DNA of 64,000 nt from Puniceicoccaceae bacterium (GTDB lineage Bacteria; Verrucomicrobiota; Verrucomicrobiia; Opitutales; Coraliomargaritaceae). Positions 17,216-32,704 of this stretch are shown piece after piece (the stretch's first letter is position 1; every line of letters starts with the position of its first letter). The notes beneath the pieces were generated by a model. That model saw nothing but the letters and a program-made list of their open reading frames with translations, had not been told where the DNA came from and made no database searches. The position numbers and the translations under genes are program-made. The stretch is from assembly GCA_018402305.1 (NCBI GenBank), contig JAGYJE010000002.1:186001-250000 (forward strand). The letters run 5' to 3'.

Positions 17216-18784
17216 TCATTTCGAGCTTTCGGATTCGCTGGTTTTGACGGTAATGACATCGTGTGGCGCGGATTCTTTTTGTCCGGCGGGGCTGACCCGG
17301 ATGTAGCGGGCTTTCGACTGTAGAGTAGCCAAGTCCGGCGCACCGAGATAGCCCATGCCGGACTGAATGCCGCCGACGAGTTCGCGGAGGACTCCCGAGA
17401 GGGAACCGGCGGCTTCTTTAAGGGCCTCGATCCCCTCAGCGGCAGCTTTTGTGGCAACATCTTTGCGGTCGTGACCGTATCGGGCGGCGGATCCGTCTTT
17501 CATCGCAGCGTTGCTGCCCATCCCCCGGTATTGTTTGTAGAGTTTACCATTAATCTCGAGCAGCTGGCCGGGAGCTTCATTGCAACCGGCGAGGAGGCTG
17601 CCGCACATGACGCCATCGGCGAGGGTGAGAGCTTTGACCATATCGCCGGACTTGGATATGCCGCCATCTGCGAGGATGGTGACGCCTTTTTTACGAGCGG
17701 CGATAGAGGCGACGTAAAGGGCGGTCATTTGCGGAATACCAACACCGGCGACGACGCGGGTTGTGCAAATGGAGCCCGGGCCCTGGCCAATTTTGATGAC
17801 ATCGGCACCCGCGTCGGCAAGGAATTCGACACCTTCGCCGCTGGTCACGTTGCCCGCGATGAGGGTCAGGCCCGGAAATTCCTGGCGGAGCATACGAATG
17901 CTATCGCCGACTCCCGCGGTAAAGCCATGGGCTGTGGAAACGGCGACAGCATCGACGCCCTCGCTTACGAGTTTCGTCACGTGGCCGAGGATGCGGTCCC
18001 GGTCGAGTCTGCCGTTGGCGTCGCGGTGGGCTGCGATGGCGGCGCCGCATATAAGTCGGAAATGGTCGTCGCGTGCGGGTTTAACGCTTTGTTGTGATTC
18101 GGCTTCGATGCGCTCGATATCAGACAGGGTGAACAGGCCACGCAGGCGGTCCTGCTCATCGACAACGAGCAGCTTATGGATGCCGAGGTGATCCGTAAAA
18201 AACTTATCAGCGACTTGGATCGGGTCTTTTTTAATTTTGCTCTCGGGGAGCGTGTAGACCTGGTCACGCGGGGTCATCGCCTCGGAGACAAGGCGCTCAG
18301 CGTAGCGGGCTTTAACAACTCTACCTGGGAGGAGGCCGAGGAGTTGTTCATTTTCGTCGACGACGGGAAAGGTGCTGAAACCGTAGCCGCGGTCGGCGAT
18401 ACGGGCCATCACTTCACCGATCATTTGGTTGGGCCCCACTTTGATCGGCTCCTGGATAAAGCCATGGATATGGTTTTTCACACGGGCCACCTCGCGGACC
18501 TGTTTCTCGTCACTCATATTATAGTGAATGAGGCCCATGCCGCCGTTGAGAGCCATTTGGATGGCCATCTTCGACTCGGTAACGGTATCCATATCCGAGG
18601 AGATGATGGGGATTTGTAGCGTCAGCGAATCAGATAGTCGGGTGACGAGATTCGTTTGGCGGGGTAGGACGTCCGAGTAGAGGGTGGCCAGCGATATGTC
18701 GTCGTAGGTAAGGCCGATTGGAAGATTGGCCCGAAAGAATTCGTCGGCAGATAAGTAGTAGTCTTCGATTCGCGGAGCTTTCAT
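17216..18784 (-). CDS. guaB: IMP dehydrogenase
   Basis: A 522-residue protein. [20 protein letters not shown] opens the barrel; two CBS domains follow (about 110-235); the catalytic loop is GPGSICTT with Cys340; DGGISKSGD and the flap RGMGSNAAM complete the active site. It oxidises IMP to XMP with NAD+, the committed step to GMP. The gene lies 64 bp upstream of the purA-like gene on the same strand, a likely operon. The C-terminal 20 residues are a Ser/Lys-rich tail without clear function. Confidence 0.96.
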   Translation of the reverse strand: MKAPRIEDYYLSADEFFRANLPIGLTYDDISLATLYSDVLPRQTNLVTRLSDSLTLQIPIISSDMDTVTESKMAIQMALNGGMGLIHYNMSDEKQVREVARVKNHIHGFIQEPIKVGPNQMIGEVMARIADRGYGFSTFPVVDENEQLLGLLPGRVVKARYAERLVSEAMTPRDQVYTLPESKIKKDPIQVADKFFTDHLGIHKLLVVDEQDRLRGLFTLSDIERIEAESQQSVKPARDDHFRLICGAAIAAHRDANGRLDRDRILGHVTKLVSEGVDAVAVSTAHGFTAGVGDSIRMLRQEFPGLTLIAGNVTSGEGVEFLADAGADVIKIGQGPGSICTTRVVAGVGIPQMTALYVASIAARKKGVTILADGGISKSGDMVKALTLADGVMCGSLLAGCNEAPGQLLEINGKLYKQYRGMGSNAAMKDGSAARYGHDRKDVATKAAAEGIEALKEAAGSLSGVLRELVGGIQSGMGYLGAPDLATLQSKARYIRVSPAGQKESAPHDVITVKTSESESSK

Positions 18785-18855
18785 AGGCCGACTCCAGCAA
18801 AAGATTGTCTTTTCTCAAGGAGAAACGAGAGTTGGAACCTAATCATCTTCGGAGA

Positions 18856-19827
18856 ATGCCCCGCAAAATCAAATTTAAAGCTTACAAGCGCCGTTTCCGG
18901 AAGCCGCTGCGCACTGCACGTGGGGAGTGGCTGGTCCGTGAGGGTTTTTTGCTGCGGGTCGAGCAAGACGGTGAGGTTGGTTATGGCGAGGTGGCTCCTT
19001 TGCCGGAGTTTGGGTCGGAGACAGTTGCAGCGGCGGGCGCCTTTTTAGGGGTTTTGGTAAACGAACCGGAACGGGATGTGCCGGATACTTTGCCGTGCTG
19101 TGCCTTTGCTCTCTCAGCAGCGTTGCAGCCGATATATAGGGCGCGTGGCTATTCCGTGAGCGGGCTCCTGCCAGCTGGTTTGGATGGACCGGCGCGAGCG
19201 GGCCAGAAAGCAGCCTCGGGTTACCGCAGTCTGAAATGGAAGATTGGGGTTGAGCCGATCGAGACCGAGCTTGATTGCGCACAGCGCCTTCTGGAGGGTC
19301 TGCCACCCGGATGCCGAGTGCGACTGGACGCCAACGGCTCCCTGACACTTGGAGCAATGGAAGAGTGGCTAAACTTCCTGTCGGGCCATCCTGAAAAAGT
19401 TGACTATTTGGAGCAACCCATGGCCTGTGGTCGAGAAGCGGCCATGGCTGAATTCAGAGCGGCCTTTGGTGTGGCCATCGCGCTGGACGAATCCTTGAAC
19501 GGTCCGGAGGGGCTGGCGTGGTTGGAGCCGGGGGCCTGGGACGGGCCGTTGGTGATCAAAGCCCCTCTGATGGGCGAGGTGAACGCCTTGCTTGAAAGGC
19601 TCCGACCGATTGCCGGGCAGATTGTGTTGTCGTCAGTATTTGAAACAGGGGTTGGTTTGGAAAACAGCTTGAGGCTTCTGGATCGTGTTGCCGAGGCCGA
19701 ACGTCCGATCGGGTTTGATACAGTCGATGCCTTCGATGATGGGCTGAATCCGATCATTTCGAAACCCACCATTTGCGAAGCCGTGCGGCGGTCGTATGCT
19801 CCGGAAATGCTATGGAATTTAATTTAG
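18856..19827 (+). CDS. menC: o-Succinylbenzoate synthase (enolase superfamily)
   Basis: A 323-residue protein from the ATG at 18856; a TTG start 51 bp upstream is less likely. The superfamily residues are visible: LKWKIG (KxK base), VRLDANGS, YLEQP and ALDES (three metal ligands), and LVIKAPLMG (second Lys). It dehydrates SHCHC to o-succinylbenzoate in menaquinone synthesis. Coupled to a menE-like gene, with which it overlaps by 16 bp, supporting the assignment over other enolase-superfamily roles such as dipeptide epimerase. Confidence 0.87.
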   Translation: MPRKIKFKAYKRRFRKPLRTARGEWLVREGFLLRVEQDGEVGYGEVAPLPEFGSETVAAAGAFLGVLVNEPERDVPDTLPCCAFALSAALQPIYRARGYSVSGLLPAGLDGPARAGQKAASGYRSLKWKIGVEPIETELDCAQRLLEGLPPGCRVRLDANGSLTLGAMEEWLNFLSGHPEKVDYLEQPMACGREAAMAEFRAAFGVAIALDESLNGPEGLAWLEPGAWDGPLVIKAPLMGEVNALLERLRPIAGQIVLSSVFETGVGLENSLRLLDRVAEAERPIGFDTVDAFDDGLNPIISKPTICEAVRRSYAPEMLWNLI

Positions 19828-21126
19828 AGCAGATTCACCGCGATTGGATCGAGGGTATCCGGCAAGAAGACTTTTCAGAGCTATTTGAGGCGGCGCGCTT
19901 GCGCTTGCTGACGATTCCGGAGGACTTGCGAGGGCGGGGTGCACTCATCTGTGAGCGGGACCCGGTGAAATTCGCCGCGGCATTTTTTGCGGCGGCTTCG
20001 ATTCGTTTCCCGGTCGTTTTAGCGGATCCAAATTGGGGGCAGAGCGAATGGGGGGCGTTTGGCGGGTTGGTCCAGCCGGTCTTTGCATTTGGGGCGGCGT
20101 CGAGTGGAAGCGTCGCCGAGGCAGTTGGCAGGGTTGACAAGCCAGCGAAGGATGTGGGCCGTTTGGAAGGGGGGACCATTCTGATTCCCACAGGCGGCAG
20201 TAGTGGGGGAGTTAAATTGGCGATTCACGACTGGGCATCCTTGGCAGCGGCTTGTGCGGGGGTGCAGCGTTTCCTTGGAGGTGGTGCGGTGAACAGCTGC
20301 TGTGTGCTGCCGCTTCATCATGTGAGTGGGTTGATGCAGCTCCTGCGGACGTATCACTCGGGCGGATCGATCCGTTTTGACGAGGTGGATGTAGCCGGGC
20401 GGTGCCTTTCGTATGTGCCGACTCAGTTGCAGCGCGCCTTGGCGAAGCCGAAGCAAATAGCCGAGCTTGGCAAAGCACGGGCGATCTTCGTGGGCGGGGC
20501 GGCCCTTTCGGAACGGGTCGCGGATAAAGCGCGTGCGCAGAAGCTACCAGTGGTTCCCGTTTACGGGATGACGGAGACGGCAGCAATGGTGGCCGCGCTC
20601 CCAAAAGAGGATTTTCTGGCAGATTCAGGTGCCGGGGCAGTGGCGCTTGGCGAAAGCAGCTTCGCGATCGAACCCGACGGCCGGATCCGCATCCAGAGCC
20701 CCGCGCTGTTTCGCGGCTATCATGGTCGAGAGCCGCTGAATCTCGACACGGGTTATTTAACCGACGATGCCGGGTATCTGGATGCGGCGGGGCGTCTCCA
20801 CGTAATCGGGAGGATCGACCGTTTAATCAACAGCGGCGGTGAGAAGATTGATCCCCGGGAAGTGGAAAAAGCATTCTGCCAAATAGACGGGGTTGAATCG
20901 ACCCTAGCGGTCGGGCGACCCGACGCCGAGTGGGGGCAGAAGTTGGTGGTTTATTATACAGGTTACCACCTTTGTGATTGGCGCTCGGCATTGAGGGGGG
21001 CACTCGCGCGGCACAAATTACCGAAGGAGGTATTTCACGTGGACGCCTTGCCGTTGGATGAGAAGGGCAAGCTCGTCAACCCGACTTTGGAAACGATTTC
21101 AACCCCAGCGAACTTTACTCCAAAAT

Positions 21127-21137
<11 letters not shown>
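19812..21137 (+). CDS. menE: o-Succinylbenzoate-CoA ligase (AMP-binding)
   Basis: A 441-residue adenylate-forming enzyme. The P-loop-like ILIPTGGSSGGVKLA (about 122-136), the VYGMTETAAMV motif, TGYLTDDAGYLD and GRIDRLINSGGEKIDPREVE are in the expected order, with the last Lys in LDEKGKLVN. It activates o-succinylbenzoate to its CoA thioester. The start at 19812 overlaps menC. The 3' end overlaps the convergent glnD by 11 bp. Confidence 0.87.
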
Positions 21138-23919
<2,782 letters not shown>

Positions 23920-24104
23920 GGGCCGGTTGGCGAGGTTTCGTCTTTAGAAGCTCCTTTTTTAGAGTAAGGGTCAAGTGAGTTTCAGAGGCTTTTCAAGGCT
24001 GGGTAAGCTGATTCAAATAAATCGCTTTCTTTTTTGACGCTTAGCGGATTTGCTCCGAGACTTGATGCTCGCAATAAATCAGGAACCAACAAAACAAAAG
24101 AATT

Positions 24105-24629
24105 ATGCAAATCGCAGACGGAACAGTTGTCGCCATGGACTATACGCTCAAGGACGACGAGGGAACACTTATCGATCAATCTCAGCCCGGCCAGCCATTG
24201 GCTTACTTGCACGGGCACAAAAACATCATCCCTGGCCTGGAGGCCGCTTTGGCCGGAAAAACTTCCGGCGATAAGGTCGAGGTCAGAATTGCTCCGGAAG
24301 ACGGCTATGGTGAGCCAAACCCTGCCCTGGAGCAGGTGGTGCCCCGCGATCGCTTTCAAGGTGTGGAATCACTTGAAGAGGGTATGCAGTTTCAGGCCAG
24401 CACGGACCAAGGCCCGATTTCGGTCCGCGTGGTGAAGGTTGAGGATGACAATGTGACGGTGGATGGGAATCACCCGCTCGCCGGCAAGCACCTCAACTTT
24501 GATGTCACCGTTCAAGAGGTGCGCGCAGCCACTGAGGAGGAAATCGCTCACGGCCATGTGCATCAGGAGAGCGGCTGTTGCGGTGGCGGCGAAGAAAATA
24601 AAGAGGGTGGCAGTTGCGGCTGCTCCTGA
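24105..24629 (+). CDS. slyD: FKBP-type peptidyl-prolyl isomerase, SlyD-like
   Basis: A 174-residue protein. VAMDYTLKDDEGTLIDQS, PLAYLHGHKNIIPGLEAAL and APEDGYGE are the FKBP domain; the insert-in-flap chaperone domain spans about 65-125 with NHPLAGKHLNFDVTV closing the fold. The tail is rich in His and Cys (HGHVHQESGCCGGG, then GGSCGCS), the nickel/metal-binding extension of SlyD. It is cytoplasmic, a folding helper and possibly a metal donor. A strong terminator follows. Confidence 0.95.
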   Translation: MQIADGTVVAMDYTLKDDEGTLIDQSQPGQPLAYLHGHKNIIPGLEAALAGKTSGDKVEVRIAPEDGYGEPNPALEQVVPRDRFQGVESLEEGMQFQASTDQGPISVRVVKVEDDNVTVDGNHPLAGKHLNFDVTVQEVRAATEEEIAHGHVHQESGCCGGGEENKEGGSCGCS

Positions 24630-24662
24630 GCAGGCCAGTTTAAAAGCATTGTGAATCTCTCG

Positions 24663-24698
24663 AAAGAGCCTGGGATCTCGGACTCAGGCTCTTTTTTT
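24663..24698 (+). terminator. Rho-independent terminator after slyD
   Basis: A 10-bp stem, AAAGAGCCTG paired with CAGGCTCTTT around a 12-nt loop, runs straight into a T tract (24691-24698). It lies 34 bp after the slyD stop. Confidence 0.92.
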
Positions 24699-24773
24699 GT
24701 GGGCTCGGCAGTGGAAGTTAGCTTCAATCGAGCCTTGTTATTCAGTGCCCTGCGCCTAATTTAAGCTTAACGT

Positions 24774-27347
<2,574 letters not shown>

Positions 27348-27479
27348 ATCGTGTACAGGGATGCACAAGGCGGTGTACATTCAGTGATTCGGCGATGGGT
27401 GGCCTAGCGATCAACACGCTTCGTTTTAAATGAAGTTATCTTGACCCAGGCTTCGATACAGCATGGCATTTCGTTGAAA

Positions 27480-28127
27480 ATGACCCGCTACATCGAGCTT
27501 ATCGACTGGGGCACCACCCAATACGAGGAAGCCTTTGACCGTCAAAAGGCGCGGGTCGATGCTCGGCGCCGCAATCTCTGCGGCGATGCCCTCATTTTTA
27601 CAGAGCACAGGCCGGTTTACACGATGGGCCGGCGAAAAGACGCGGTGCAAAACTTAATCTGGAGTCATCAGCAGTGTGCTGAACGGGGGATCTCTGTCTC
27701 ACAGTCCAACCGTGGTGGTGATATCACCTACCACGGACCGGGGCAAATTGTGGCTTATCCTATCCTTTTGCTTCACCACAAAAAAGACCTCCATGCCTAC
27801 CTGCGCGATTTGGAGGAGGTCGTTATTCGTACTCTCGGCAGCTACGGCCTGTCCAGCGCACGCCGCGAAGGAAAAACCGGTATCTGGATCGACCAGCAAA
27901 GGAAAATTTGCGCCATCGGTGTCGCTGTGCGTTCCTGGGTGAGCTACCATGGATTCGCCATCAACGTTTGTCCCGATATGAGCCACTTTTCCGGAATCCT
28001 GCCCTGCGGTATCTCCGATGGCACCGTCACCTCCCTGGAAGCCGAATTGGGGCGTGCGGTCAATATTGCAGAGGTGAAAGAGCGATTAGCGGTTGAATTT
28101 AGACGGATATTTACGAATAATCCCTAA
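27480..28127 (+). CDS. lipB: Octanoyltransferase (lipoate synthesis)
   Basis: A 215-residue protein from the ATG at 27480. RGGDITYHGPGQ (about 75-86) and the conserved Lys region RREGKTGIWI define LipB; the catalytic acyl-accepting Cys is in GILPCGI. It moves octanoyl from acyl-carrier protein to lipoyl domains. It lies 4 bp before lipA, the next enzyme. Confidence 0.95.
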   Translation: MTRYIELIDWGTTQYEEAFDRQKARVDARRRNLCGDALIFTEHRPVYTMGRRKDAVQNLIWSHQQCAERGISVSQSNRGGDITYHGPGQIVAYPILLLHHKKDLHAYLRDLEEVVIRTLGSYGLSSARREGKTGIWIDQQRKICAIGVAVRSWVSYHGFAINVCPDMSHFSGILPCGISDGTVTSLEAELGRAVNIAEVKERLAVEFRRIFTNNP

Positions 28128-28131
28128 CACG

Positions 28132-29070
28132 ATGGACATGCGAAAACCAGACTGGCTACGTGCCAAACTCCCCACAAGCCACGAATACAAACTAGTTCGT
28201 GAGATCGTGGATACACATGGGCTGCACACGGTTTGTAAAAGTGCACAATGCCCTAACATGGGCGAATGCTGGTCGCGAGGCACCGCAACCGTGATGATTT
28301 TGGGTAATATATGCACGCGCTCTTGCCGCTTCTGTGCCATCCAGACCGGGCGCCCCAGCGAACTCGATCTGGGTGAACCGGCGCGGGTCGCCGAGTCGAT
28401 CGCAAAAATGGATCTGAAGCACACCGTCATCACATCAGTCGCGCGTGACGATTTGAAAGACGGTGGAGCTGCCGTTTGGGCCGCCACGATCCGCGCCGTA
28501 CACCACCGGGTCCCGGAGTGCGCTGTCGAAGTGCTTACGGCCGATTTCCGCGGCCAGCAGGAATACCTTGATGTGGTCTTGGACGCCTGCCCCGATATTT
28601 TCAACCATAACCTGGAGACGGTGAAACGCCTACAACGCCCGATTCGTAAAACCGCCCGGTATGACCGTTCACTTTGGGTATTGGAGCATGCCAAGTCCCG
28701 TGGATTCATCACGAAATCAGGCATCATGTTAGGTATCGGTGAAAAAGAGGATGAGATCAAAGAAGTTCTACTCGACATGGTTCATGTAGGGGTTGATATC
28801 CTTACCATCGGCCAATATTTGCAGCCTTCCAAGGAACATGCCAACATCGACCGCTGGGTTACGCCGGAGGAGTTCCAACGCTGGAAGGCATACGCTCTCG
28901 AAATCGGATTTGGCGTCTGCGAATCCGGTCCCATGATCCGGTCTTCCTACCACGCGGAGGAACAATCCGCCAAGTATGATGTGCGCGCCCGTCGCCGGGC
29001 CATGCTCGCTGAACAAGCCGCCCAAAGCGAACTCAACGCAGAATTCGAGCAAGCCCTTGCCTCGGCTTAA
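28132..29070 (+). CDS. lipA: Lipoyl synthase (radical SAM)
   Basis: A 312-residue protein. The auxiliary iron-sulfur cluster ligands are in CKSAQCPNMGEC (about 39-50); the radical SAM cluster is CTRSCRFC (about 65-72); the C-terminal SSYHAEE supplies the serine ligand. It inserts two sulfurs into octanoyl groups. The start at 28132 follows lipB by 4 bp, so the pair is translated together. Confidence 0.96.
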   Translation: MDMRKPDWLRAKLPTSHEYKLVREIVDTHGLHTVCKSAQCPNMGECWSRGTATVMILGNICTRSCRFCAIQTGRPSELDLGEPARVAESIAKMDLKHTVITSVARDDLKDGGAAVWAATIRAVHHRVPECAVEVLTADFRGQQEYLDVVLDACPDIFNHNLETVKRLQRPIRKTARYDRSLWVLEHAKSRGFITKSGIMLGIGEKEDEIKEVLLDMVHVGVDILTIGQYLQPSKEHANIDRWVTPEEFQRWKAYALEIGFGVCESGPMIRSSYHAEEQSAKYDVRARRRAMLAEQAAQSELNAEFEQALASA

Positions 29071-29120
29071 AATTCTGGCGTTAACTCCAACCAATCCCAA
29101 ACTCGCAAACAGGACTATCC

Positions 29121-29453
29121 ATGCCAATCTACCTTTATCAGGAAATTCTCCCTGACGGCTCGGACGGCGAGAGCTTTGAATACATCCAAACAATGGCCGA
29201 CGAGCCACTCAAGGAACACCCTAAAACCGGTAACCCTGTGCGCAAAGTGTATCATTCTCCAAACCTAAACTCTCAATACACCGAGGAAGCGGCGAAGAGC
29301 AAGCTGAGTGACTCTAATGTGGAAAAGCATGGTTTCATCCGCTACGAGAAGGATACACTTACAGGACGCTACCACAAGACGGCCGGAAAAGACACACGGG
29401 CCCCTGAGGTCGTCGACGCTAATAATTTGCGCCGGCATTCCCCTTCCAAGTGA
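29121..29453 (+). CDS. FmdB-family-like protein lacking the zinc-ribbon cysteines
   Basis: A 110-residue protein starting MPIYLYQEILPDGSDGE, FEYIQTMADEPLKEHPK and TGNPVRKVYHSP. This follows the FmdB regulator/zinc-ribbon pattern (FE..Q.M.D.PL..CP.CG.PV.R), but the four expected Cys are replaced (EHPKTGNPV). Zinc binding is therefore unlikely. The last 50 residues are charged and low in hydrophobics. It follows lipA by 50 bp and may be in the same transcript. Function unknown. Confidence 0.72.
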   Translation: MPIYLYQEILPDGSDGESFEYIQTMADEPLKEHPKTGNPVRKVYHSPNLNSQYTEEAAKSKLSDSNVEKHGFIRYEKDTLTGRYHKTAGKDTRAPEVVDANNLRRHSPSK

Positions 29454-29479
29454 AATTGTTAAGGTGTGTTCTGAATGGG

Positions 29480-29785
29480 CTAGGGTTCTTCCGAGAAGCG
29501 GAAGAGGAGTTCGTCCGGGCGGGCGTATCCGAGGCGCTCGCGAACGACTCGCTCCAGAAACTCGGGATCATCGAGTAGGCGGGCGAGGTAGGCCTCTTTT
29601 TGCGCAAATTCTTTTCGGGCTTGTATGAACTTGGACTCGATTCTATCTTCCCTTTCTTTGAAGTTTTTAAATTCGCGATGGGTCTTCATCACGAGGCCCG
29701 CAAAAAAGAAAATCAAAATGCTCAACATGCCGGCTAACATGAGCAGTAGAACCCGTTCTTTACGCTGTGCGCTTTTCTTACTCAT
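29480..29785 (-). CDS. ftsB: FtsB/DivIC-type septum formation protein
   Basis: A 101-residue bitopic membrane protein starting at 29785 (an extension to 29881 lacks family character). A short basic cytoplasmic end, one membrane helix (LLLMLAGMLSILIFFFAGLV), a coiled coil with the heptad-like FKNFKEREDRIESKFIQARK, and the end VVRERLGYARPDELLFRF match DivIC/FtsB. It would join FtsL and FtsQ at the divisome. It is convergent to the FmdB-like gene. Confidence 0.82.
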   Translation of the reverse strand: MSKKSAQRKERVLLLMLAGMLSILIFFFAGLVMKTHREFKNFKEREDRIESKFIQARKEFAQKEAYLARLLDDPEFLERVVRERLGYARPDELLFRFSEEP

Positions 29786-29874
29786 ACAAGGTCCAGAAAA
29801 GGCCAATTTCTCCCAATTGAAAAGGGTAATTTGATTCAGGGCAGCAATGGTCAAAAATACATAAAAGGTCTTTG

Positions 29875-30276
29875 ATGGCACCTCCCAGGTTTCAGTTTAA
29901 CCGAGCCTACCTCTGGCCCATCCTGCTTGCATCCTCCCTCGTCGTCGCATCGGGTTCGTCGGAGTTGGCGCTGCCTGATTCCGGCATGCGCCTCCCGACA
30001 GACAAATTGGGGCATTTCCTTGTTTTTGGGCTGCTGGCAACTTTGCTACTGCGGACACCTCCATTGAGGGCTGGACGTTGGCCGCAATTGCTTACGACCG
30101 TCTTGATCATCTCCGCATTCGGTGCCCTTGATGAGTTTCGCCAGTCGTTCACCCCTGGCCGGAGCGTCGAACTTGCAGACTGGATTGCGGATACACTGGG
30201 CGCGAGCCTTGCGGTCGTTTGCTACGCAAAGTGGCCGCGGTATCGGCGCTTTCTGGAATGGCGTAAGCGGCTTTAG
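29875..30276 (+). CDS. VanZ-like membrane protein
   Basis: A 133-residue protein with four hydrophobic segments. TDKLGHFLVFGLLATLLL and ALDEFRQSFTPGRSVELADWIADTLGA are the VanZ-family signatures (conserved Lys-x-x-His and Asp-Glu-x-x-Gln). VanZ relatives are linked with teicoplanin tolerance or unknown envelope roles. ATG at 29875 is preferred over the TTG at 29872. Confidence 0.85.
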   Translation: MAPPRFQFNRAYLWPILLASSLVVASGSSELALPDSGMRLPTDKLGHFLVFGLLATLLLRTPPLRAGRWPQLLTTVLIISAFGALDEFRQSFTPGRSVELADWIADTLGASLAVVCYAKWPRYRRFLEWRKRL

Positions 30277-30875
30277 TATTTAATGCCGCAGCCGTAGGGT
30301 GTGGTCGTTGCCTCTTTGACTGGCTGCCCGGCGAGGAGGCTCTGATACGCCGCCTTAAGGTAGTTGACCGCCTTTGCTACATCCGACTGCCGCGTTGATT
30401 TTATGCTATCGATTGCGCCTTGATAAATCAAAGAGCCACTAGGATCGATCAAATACATATGAGGGGTGGTGCGCGCGTCGTAGCTGCGACCAACTTCACC
30501 AGACGTGTCGAGAAGCATCGCGGTCGAGTGCATCGCCATGCGCTTCCGCATCGCTTCACCCTCCTCTGGAATGAGATAACCTTGTTTGCCCTCGGCCGAT
30601 GAGATTATTTGCAACCAGACAACCCCGTCTTCCGTCATCTCTTTTTGAAGCGCCTGCATGTCGCCCTTTGAGTAATGCTTCACAACGAAGGGGCATTGAT
30701 GGTTGGTCCACTCCAAGACGACGAATTTACCTTCAAAATCCGATAGCCTGTGGGCTGTGCCCGTTGTATCGGTCAGGGTAAAATCGGGCGCTTGGGCACC
30801 CGTCGAAACGGCTGCTGAGCTGTGAATTACCAATGTGAAGAGAGCGAGAAGGAGAGACAGTGTTTTTTTCATCAT
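30273..30875 (-). CDS. Exported thioredoxin-fold (AhpC/TSA, redoxin) protein
   Basis: A 200-residue protein with a signal peptide (about 1-22, ending SSAAVSTGA). APDFTLTDTTGTAHRLSDFEG and KFVVLEWTNHQCPFVVKHY are the redoxin fold, with Cys61 in NHQCPFV; a second resolving Cys is not in the CxxC place, which is usual for this PVC/Bacteroidota-type family. TPHMYLIDPSGSLIYQGA is the cis-Pro loop. It is probably periplasmic with a peroxide or disulfide role. A late CGIKY may be a metal or redox end. Confidence 0.87.
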   Translation of the reverse strand: MMKKTLSLLLALFTLVIHSSAAVSTGAQAPDFTLTDTTGTAHRLSDFEGKFVVLEWTNHQCPFVVKHYSKGDMQALQKEMTEDGVVWLQIISSAEGKQGYLIPEEGEAMRKRMAMHSTAMLLDTSGEVGRSYDARTTPHMYLIDPSGSLIYQGAIDSIKSTRQSDVAKAVNYLKAAYQSLLAGQPVKEATTTPYGCGIKY

Positions 30876-31048
30876 TGGGGATGATGCGTGGCAATGGGTT
30901 ATTATGCAAGTGCGAGGCCTATATTTTTAGCCCATTTTACCGGTAAATTCGCTCGCTGTTTCCCTCCCTCAGGATCTTCGAGGTCAACAAAGAGCTGGGG
31001 GGGGCGAACACAGTTGTCATTTGAGAAGAACTCAATTCAAATTGAGGG

Positions 31049-32647
31049 ATGAAAGGTATCCGATCGCTCTGTATCCTTCTTGGTATTGCTTTTCTTTGGG
31101 GGATGCTTGGCTACAAACTTACCATGAAGCCCCTAAAGGTGGCTGCATCGAAAGGTGTGGATGCGGTTGCTAACCGCGAACCAGAAGCAGGGGATCGTCC
31201 GGCACCGGTCGACGCGTCTTCAGGATATGCAGTTGAGGCGCCGGTGCTGGGGTTCCCTTCGGGAGCTATTCCGGGGGAATGGGTGCTCCAGTTAAACAGT
31301 CATGCGGATTATGGCGCTCTGCTGAAAGCCCTGGCCGACGCGGGCATCGCCCCGCTCGGGCGGATTGATCAACTCTGGGCCGTGCGGCTTCCCCAGAGTG
31401 CGCTGGGGCAAATAGATTTGGATCGTTACGACTTGCGGCCCAGCTATTCCTACCGAATCGTACAGCCCGCGCCTCCCGAGCGAATCGCTCCGGAAGCACT
31501 AACCAGTCTGCGAGCCTATGGGCTGCCGGCGCGGGCGATCACGGGAGGGCCTCTCTCCGGGGACGGTCAGGGGGTTCGAGTCGCGGTATTGGACTCCGGA
31601 GTGCTGCCGCATCCTCATTTCAACGCTATCAACTTAACCCACCTCGATCTCGCAGAAGGCCCTAAGACGGGCACTGGCGCCGCCCATGGCACTTCCGTGG
31701 CGTCAATTATCTCTGGACGTGAGGGCATCGCGCCCAAGGCGGAGGTTATCTCCATTCGGGTCTTGGATGGTGAGGGTGCGGGTAACAGCTTTCAAGTCGC
31801 TCAAGATATCATTGAGGCGGTTGATCAGGGTGCGCAGGTCATTAATATGAGCTTGGGTGTCTATGAAGATGCTGCCATTTTGCGCCAAGCGGTGCGCTAT
31901 GCCCACGATCAGGGCGTCCTTATGGTGGCGGCCGCGGGCAACGATGGCTACGACCGTATGCCCTTCCCGGCTGCGTACTCTGAGGTCTTGGCCGTAACGG
32001 CAGTCGATGCAAACAGCCAGCAAGCTCGTTTTCCAAATCAGTCGACGGCGATCAATTTTGCGGCACCGGGAGTGGGCATCCTCGCTGCCGGGGCCGATGA
32101 GGGCACGCTTCTTTTTTCGGGGACCTCGGCAGCCGCGCCGTTTGTCGCGGGCAGTCTGGTATCGCTGCTCTCCGGGGAAAATCGGCCGACGCCGGAGGCG
32201 GCGGTGCAATTGCTTTCAGGGCATTTGAACGAGCAGGGTGCCCCGGGGGTGGACGCTGTCTACGGAGCGGGCGTCCTTGATTGGGATCGGCTTCGGGAGC
32301 GTTCCATGCCCAACTTAGTGGACGTGGCGCTCGCTGATATCCATATTCGTGGGAATGCGCTACAGGGGACAAATGTGCCGGCGGACGTCACGGTTCAGAA
32401 CCGGGGCACACAGTGGCTAAGCGGAGCCGAACTGGAGGTTTTAGTCGGCGAGGGCGAGCCTGTGAAATTTACTCTCGGTTCGCTGAATCCGGGGCAAAGC
32501 ACCACCCGCAAGATCGTTGTGCCGTTACCCTCCCCGGAGTCTGGAGGGGAGCTGGATCTTGCTGCCAGAGTGAGAACAAAAAATAACCACGAGGACATCC
32601 GGCCGGAGAACAACTTGAAAGCAGTCAGGTTCCGCCCAAGTTTTTAA
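31049..32647 (+). CDS. S8 family subtilisin-like protease, exported
   Basis: A 532-residue protein with an N-terminal signal or anchor helix (about 5-24), an inhibitory-like propeptide (about 60-140) and the S8 catalytic domain. Triad residues are D in VAVLDSGV, H in GAAHGTSVAS and S in FSGTSAAAPFVAG; AAGNDGYDRMPFP holds the oxyanion Asn. From about 430 a CARDB-like beta domain follows (DVTVQNRGTQWLSGAELEV). It is a secreted or surface protease. Its start is preceded by CTCAATT-CA-AATTGAG (31030-31045), whose role is unknown. Confidence 0.93.
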   Translation: MKGIRSLCILLGIAFLWGMLGYKLTMKPLKVAASKGVDAVANREPEAGDRPAPVDASSGYAVEAPVLGFPSGAIPGEWVLQLNSHADYGALLKALADAGIAPLGRIDQLWAVRLPQSALGQIDLDRYDLRPSYSYRIVQPAPPERIAPEALTSLRAYGLPARAITGGPLSGDGQGVRVAVLDSGVLPHPHFNAINLTHLDLAEGPKTGTGAAHGTSVASIISGREGIAPKAEVISIRVLDGEGAGNSFQVAQDIIEAVDQGAQVINMSLGVYEDAAILRQAVRYAHDQGVLMVAAAGNDGYDRMPFPAAYSEVLAVTAVDANSQQARFPNQSTAINFAAPGVGILAAGADEGTLLFSGTSAAAPFVAGSLVSLLSGENRPTPEAAVQLLSGHLNEQGAPGVDAVYGAGVLDWDRLRERSMPNLVDVALADIHIRGNALQGTNVPADVTVQNRGTQWLSGAELEVLVGEGEPVKFTLGSLNPGQSTTRKIVVPLPSPESGGELDLAARVRTKNNHEDIRPENNLKAVRFRPSF

Positions 32648-32704
32648 CTGGAGTTGGATGCGTTCACGGTATAATGGTTCTAGCTGACTAATGCGAACCT
32701 ATCT

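Noticed and set aside
32640-32704. SAM riboswitch before metX
   Set aside because: The gap of about 57 bp is too short and shows no paired helices typical of SAM riboswitches.
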